Below, piece after piece: positions 6,306-8,886 of a stretch of 8,886 nt of DNA. A program made the translations under genes and the position numbers. The stretch comes from Thermoleophilaceae bacterium (GTDB lineage Bacteria > Actinomycetota > Thermoleophilia > Solirubrobacterales > Thermoleophilaceae). The stretch's first letter is position 1. The number at the start of each line of letters is the position of its first letter. The notes under the pieces were generated by a model that worked only from the letters and a program-made list of their open reading frames with translations, was not told the DNA's origin and did not search any database. The stretch is from contig JACCSF010000331.1 of the NCBI GenBank assembly GCA_013813135.1, positions 1 to 8,886 of the forward strand, written 5' to 3'.

Positions 6306-7784
6306 GTGGGCCGGGATGTCTCCGGGGCGGTCTTCTCGCGTGAGGACCGGCAGCGCTACCGACAAAAGGTGCGGGCGTGTCTCGACGTCTTCGCCCGCAT
6401 GTTGAGCGAAGCGCGCTTCGATCCGGAGCGGCGCTCGGTGGGCCTCGAGATCGAGCTCAACCTGACCGACGAGCAGGGCGACCCCGCGATGCTGAACGCG
6501 GAGGCGCTCGAGGCGATCGCCGATCCGGACTTCCAGACCGAGCTGGGCCGCTTCAACCTCGAGATCAACGTGCCGCCGCGGCTACTCGACGAATCCGCGT
6601 TCGGCGAGCTCGAACAAGGGGTGCGCCGCAGCCTCAACCACGCCGAGGAGAGGGCCCGGACCGTGGGCGCCCACATGATGCTGATCGGGATCCTGCCAAC
6701 GGTCAGCGAGCAGCACCTGACTCGCGACAGCTTCAGCGACAACCCGCGTTACGAGCTGCTCAACGAGCAGATCTTCGCTGCACGCGGGGAGGACCTCGAG
6801 ATCTCGATCAACGGAGTGCAGCGTCTGTCGACGTTCGCCGACACGATCGCGCCCGAGGCCGCCTGCACCAGCGTGCAGCTGCACCAGCAGGTCGAGCCCG
6901 AGGCGTTCGCGAGCTTCTGGAACGCGGCCCAGGCGATCGCCGGGGCGCAGGTGGCGGTGGCGGCCAACTCGCCGTTCTTCTTCGGCAAGGAGCTGTGGAA
7001 CGAGACTCGCATAGCCCTGTTCGAGCAGGCGACCGACACGCGCCCGGAGGAGCTGAAAGCCCAGGGAGTGCGCCCGCGCGTGTGGTTCGGCGAGCGCTGG
7101 ATCACCTCGATCTTCGACCTGTTCGAGGAGAACGTGCGCTATTTCCCGGCCCTGCTGCCGGTGTGCGAGGACGAGGACCCGGCCGAGATGCTGGAGCGCG
7201 GCGACACACCCAGCCTCGCGGAGCTGCGTCTGCACAACGGGACGGTCTACCGCTGGAACCGCCCGATCTACGACGTCGTGGGAGACCGGCCGCACCTGCG
7301 CGTGGAGAACCGGCTGCTGCCGTCGGGCCCGAGCGTGATCGACATCTGCGCCAACGCGGCCTTCTACTACGGCCTGGTGCGGACGCTGGTGGCGGAAGAG
7401 CGGCCGCTCTGGACGCGCATGTCGTTCTCGGCCGCGGAGGAGAACTTCCACGCCGGAGCACGCGACGGCATCGAGGCCCGGCTCTACTGGCCCGGGATCG
7501 GGGAGGTGCCGGTGAGCGAGCTGGTGCTGCGCCGCCTGCTGCCGGCTGCCCACGAGGGGCTCGAGCAGGCCGGCATCGCGGCGTCCGACCGCGAGCGGCT
7601 GCTCGGGGTGATCGAGCGCCGCTGCGTGACGATGCAGAACGGCGCGGCCTGGCAGTCGGCTGCCTTCCACCGGCTCTACGAGGGCGAGGGGCCGGACCGC
7701 CTCGAGGCGCTGCGCCGGATGACGGTCCTCTATCGCGAGCACATGCACGCGAACCAGCCGGTGCATGCCTGGCCGTTGCCGTAG
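6306..7784 (+). CDS. Glutamate-cysteine ligase-like protein (GCS2 / carboxylate-amine ligase family)
   Basis: The 492-residue protein belongs to the glutamate-cysteine ligase superfamily, which joins glutamate to an amine substrate using ATP, and resembles a long actinobacterial subfamily usually annotated glutamate-cysteine ligase. Visible family features are GLEIELNL (46-53, acidic metal-binding residues E48 and E50), FQTELGRFNLEIN (76-88, a second acidic set), ACTSVQLHQQ (186-195), NGTVYRWNRPIYD (311-323) and HLRVENRLLPSGP (330-342, basic residues likely for ATP/glutamate). FGERW at 261-265 and VWFG just before it are typical of the subfamily. A GTG at 6306 starts it, 6 bases after a -10-like box. 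It is divergent from ettA. The substrate is unproven: gamma-glutamylcysteine for glutathione or ergothioneine (EgtA-like) is possible, but so is another amine. No other thiol-pathway gene is in the window. No truncation or missing motif is seen. Confidence 0.85.
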   Translation: MGRDVSGAVFSREDRQRYRQKVRACLDVFARMLSEARFDPERRSVGLEIELNLTDEQGDPAMLNAEALEAIADPDFQTELGRFNLEINVPPRLLDESAFGELEQGVRRSLNHAEERARTVGAHMMLIGILPTVSEQHLTRDSFSDNPRYELLNEQIFAARGEDLEISINGVQRLSTFADTIAPEAACTSVQLHQQVEPEAFASFWNAAQAIAGAQVAVAANSPFFFGKELWNETRIALFEQATDTRPEELKAQGVRPRVWFGERWITSIFDLFEENVRYFPALLPVCEDEDPAEMLERGDTPSLAELRLHNGTVYRWNRPIYDVVGDRPHLRVENRLLPSGPSVIDICANAAFYYGLVRTLVAEERPLWTRMSFSAAEENFHAGARDGIEARLYWPGIGEVPVSELVLRRLLPAAHEGLEQAGIAASDRERLLGVIERRCVTMQNGAAWQSAAFHRLYEGEGPDRLEALRRMTVLYREHMHANQPVHAWPLP

Positions 7785-7995
7785 CTACCGGGCCGGCACG
7801 CCCGCGCGCTCGAAATGTGCGCGCATGCCCTCGGCGAGCGCCAGCGCGCCCGTGAGCGGGCGCACCATCACGATGAACTCGTCGATCTGCCCATCCGCGT
7901 TCTCGTGCAGGAAGTCGCACCCTGCGGACGGCCTCGGGGCCGCGGTAGGGCTTGTGGACGATCGGGCTGCGAAAGACGACGTCGCGCGCCAGCAT
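7785..7995 (-). pseudogene. Remnant of a SnoaL-like (NTF2-fold) protein with internal deletion and frame change
   Basis: Two pieces of one SnoaL-like domain lie in different minus-strand frames. The first, from the ATG at 7995 to about 7927, reads LARDVVFRSPIVHKPYRGPE, a typical early segment of these small NTF2-fold proteins (DDVVFRSPVVHKPYRG). The second, 7922 to the TAG at 7787-7785, reads GCDFLHENADGQIDEF then IVMVRPLTGALALAEGMRAH, the typical C-terminal strand pair and helix. Intact members have about 45-50 more residues between the segments and about 25-30 more before the first, so the gene seems to have lost its middle (about 140 bases plus a frame change near 7922-7927) and its start. 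The upstream frame remains open into the end of glcF. The remnant starts 22 bases after the glcF stop, so it was probably the last gene of that operon. An assembly or sequencing deletion is the alternative; a living short protein is unlikely. Original function is unknown; related proteins are small isomerases, hydrolases or ligand-binding proteins. Confidence 0.7.
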
Positions 7996-8017
7996 GGCCG
8001 CTGGCGCTTGAACACCC

Positions 8018-8886
8018 CTACGCGATCGAGCGCGCCAGCAGCTCCATCGGGTGGAGCACCGGCAGCGCCTTGCCGAGGCGCTCGGTGTGCGCCGTTATCT
8101 GCAGGGCACACCCGGGGTTCGCCGCCGTCACCGCCTCGGCGCCGGTGTCGAGCAGGTTGCGCGCCTTGCGCTCGCCCAGCTCGGCGGCCGGCTCGGGCTT
8201 GACCAGGTTGTAGATCCCCGCCGAGCCGCAGCAGAGCTCCCACTCGCGCGGCTCGACGAGCTCGAGCTCGGGGATCGACCGCAGCAGCTCGCGCGGCTGG
8301 TCGCGCACCTTCTGGGCGTGGGCGAGGTGGCAGGCGTCGTGGTAGGCGACCTTCATCGGCACAGGCCGCCGCTCGGCGCGGGGGCCTGCCTCCGCGAGGA
8401 ACTCGTTGGCGTCGCGCACCTTGTCCGCGAAGCGCTGGGCTCGCCCCGCCCAGTCCGGCTCGTCGCGCAGCACGTGCCCGTAGTCCTTCATCGCCGAGCC
8501 GCAGCCGGCCGCGTTCACGATCACGGTCTCGAAGCCCTCGAGCGCCTTGATCGTCGCCTTCGCCAGACCGCGCGCCTGCGGGTCGGCGCCGGCGTGCATC
8601 GGCAGGGCTCCACAGCAGCGCGGAAGGCGCGGCACGTGCACGTCGAAGCCCTCGGCAGCGAGCACGCGCGCCGTGTCGCGGTTGACGTGGCCGAAGAAGA
8701 CGCGCTGAACGCAGCCCTGGAGCAGGGCCACCTCGCCGCGCTTCACGCCGCGTGCCTCGAAGTGCGCCGGCATGCGCGCGAGCGAGCGCCTGACCGACGC
8801 CTGCGGGGTCATCGACACGATGGCGGCCAGCCTGGGGGCCAGCCGCTTCACGGCCGGCCGCCGCGCGAGCCGGGGCAGCCCGAGCC
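8018..8886 (-). CDS. glcF: Glycolate oxidase iron-sulfur subunit GlcF, C-terminal part (5' end beyond window)
   Basis: GlcF is the Fe-S subunit of the GlcDEF enzyme that oxidises glycolate to glyoxylate and passes electrons onward at the membrane. The frame is open to the right edge (first whole codon at 8884), so the GTG at 8851 is internal and the N-terminal ferredoxin-type 4Fe-4S region is missing here. Counting from that GTG, two cysteine-rich CCG domains are complete: C47 (LLQGCVQ), C79-C80 (PRCCGALP), C117 (NAAGCGSAMKDYG); then C174 (YHDACHLAHAQK), C207-C208 (ELCCGSAGIYN) and C248 (ANPGCALQ). These phrases closely match E. coli GlcF (LEGCVQ, SGCGAFVKEYG, LQHAQK, LCCGSAGTY, TANIGC). Other CCG-domain proteins (LutA, HdrB, GlpC) are the alternatives, but the fit to GlcF is better. 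It is followed by the SnoaL-like remnant and converges with the ligase gene. Confidence 0.88.
   Translation of the reverse strand, partial: LGLPRLARRPAVKRLAPRLAAIVSMTPQASVRRSLARMPAHFEARGVKRGEVALLQGCVQRVFFGHVNRDTARVLAAEGFDVHVPRLPRCCGALPMHAGADPQARGLAKATIKALEGFETVIVNAAGCGSAMKDYGHVLRDEPDWAGRAQRFADKVRDANEFLAEAGPRAERRPVPMKVAYHDACHLAHAQKVRDQPRELLRSIPELELVEPREWELCCGSAGIYNLVKPEPAAELGERKARNLLDTGAEAVTAANPGCALQITAHTERLGKALPVLHPMELLARSIA

Noticed and set aside
4658..6343. 561-codon plus-strand open frame opposite ettA
   Set aside because: It is antisense to a textbook EttA and runs through the start of the ligase gene; long stop-free antisense frames are expected at this GC content.
6582..7766. 394-codon minus-strand open frame opposite the ligase
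   Set aside because: Antisense shadow with no recognisable motif or plausible start signal.
7102..7995. 297-codon minus-strand frame starting at the SnoaL-like ATG
   Set aside because: Only its first ~23 residues are SnoaL-like; the rest is Arg/Pro/Ala-rich sequence antisense to the ligase, entered after the frame change.
8849..8851. GTG at 8851 as the start of the Fe-S protein
   Set aside because: The frame stays open to the window edge and GlcF should have an N-terminal ferredoxin-type region upstream.
1..8886. CRISPR array, insertion sequence, prophage or defence system
   Set aside because: I found no regularly spaced repeats, transposase or phage motifs, or terminal inverted repeats. 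All intact genes are conserved metabolic, translation or replication functions with uniform base composition.

Overview
The window looks like chromosomal housekeeping sequence from a high-GC actinobacterium. The evidence is strongly GC-biased third codon positions in every gene, a DUF1707 protein (a domain largely confined to Actinomycetota), and start codons placed only 6-9 bases after a TANNNT -10 box, as in leaderless actinobacterial transcripts. The helicase motifs of PriA are intact, unlike the degenerate PriA-like proteins of mycobacteria. Together with the overall protein flavour this suggests a deep-branching class such as Thermoleophilia; that placement is inference.

Layout, left to right. 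(1) Plus strand: the 3' part of priA (replication restart helicase), then def (peptide deformylase) with its own apparent leaderless promoter, then a DUF1707 membrane-associated protein only 7 bases after def. (2) A 119-base convergent gap with two weak inverted repeats. (3) Minus strand: ettA (energy-dependent translational throttle, ABC-F) followed by malate synthase A (aceB). Their coding regions overlap at TGATG, so they form a translationally coupled pair. (4) A 25-base divergent gap with overlapping -10 boxes separates ettA from a plus-strand GCS2-family glutamate-cysteine ligase-like gene. (5) Minus strand at the right end: the C-terminal half of GlcF (glycolate oxidase iron-sulfur subunit), running off the window, followed by a decayed SnoaL-like (NTF2-fold) gene with an internal deletion and frame change. 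The stop codon of that remnant abuts the stop of the ligase gene within the palindrome TAGCTA.

How the genes fit together. GlcF belongs to the enzyme that makes glyoxylate from glycolate, and malate synthase condenses glyoxylate with acetyl-CoA, so the right half suggests C2-acid metabolism. The most interesting arrangement is the coupling of ettA to malate synthase. In E. coli, EttA is reported to control translation of TCA-cycle and glyoxylate-shunt enzymes by relieving ribosome pauses at acidic residues in the first ~30 amino acids. Both malate synthase and peptide deformylase in this window have strongly acidic N-termini. I see no CRISPR array, insertion sequence, prophage, tRNA or rRNA, and no intergenic stretch over 300 bases.
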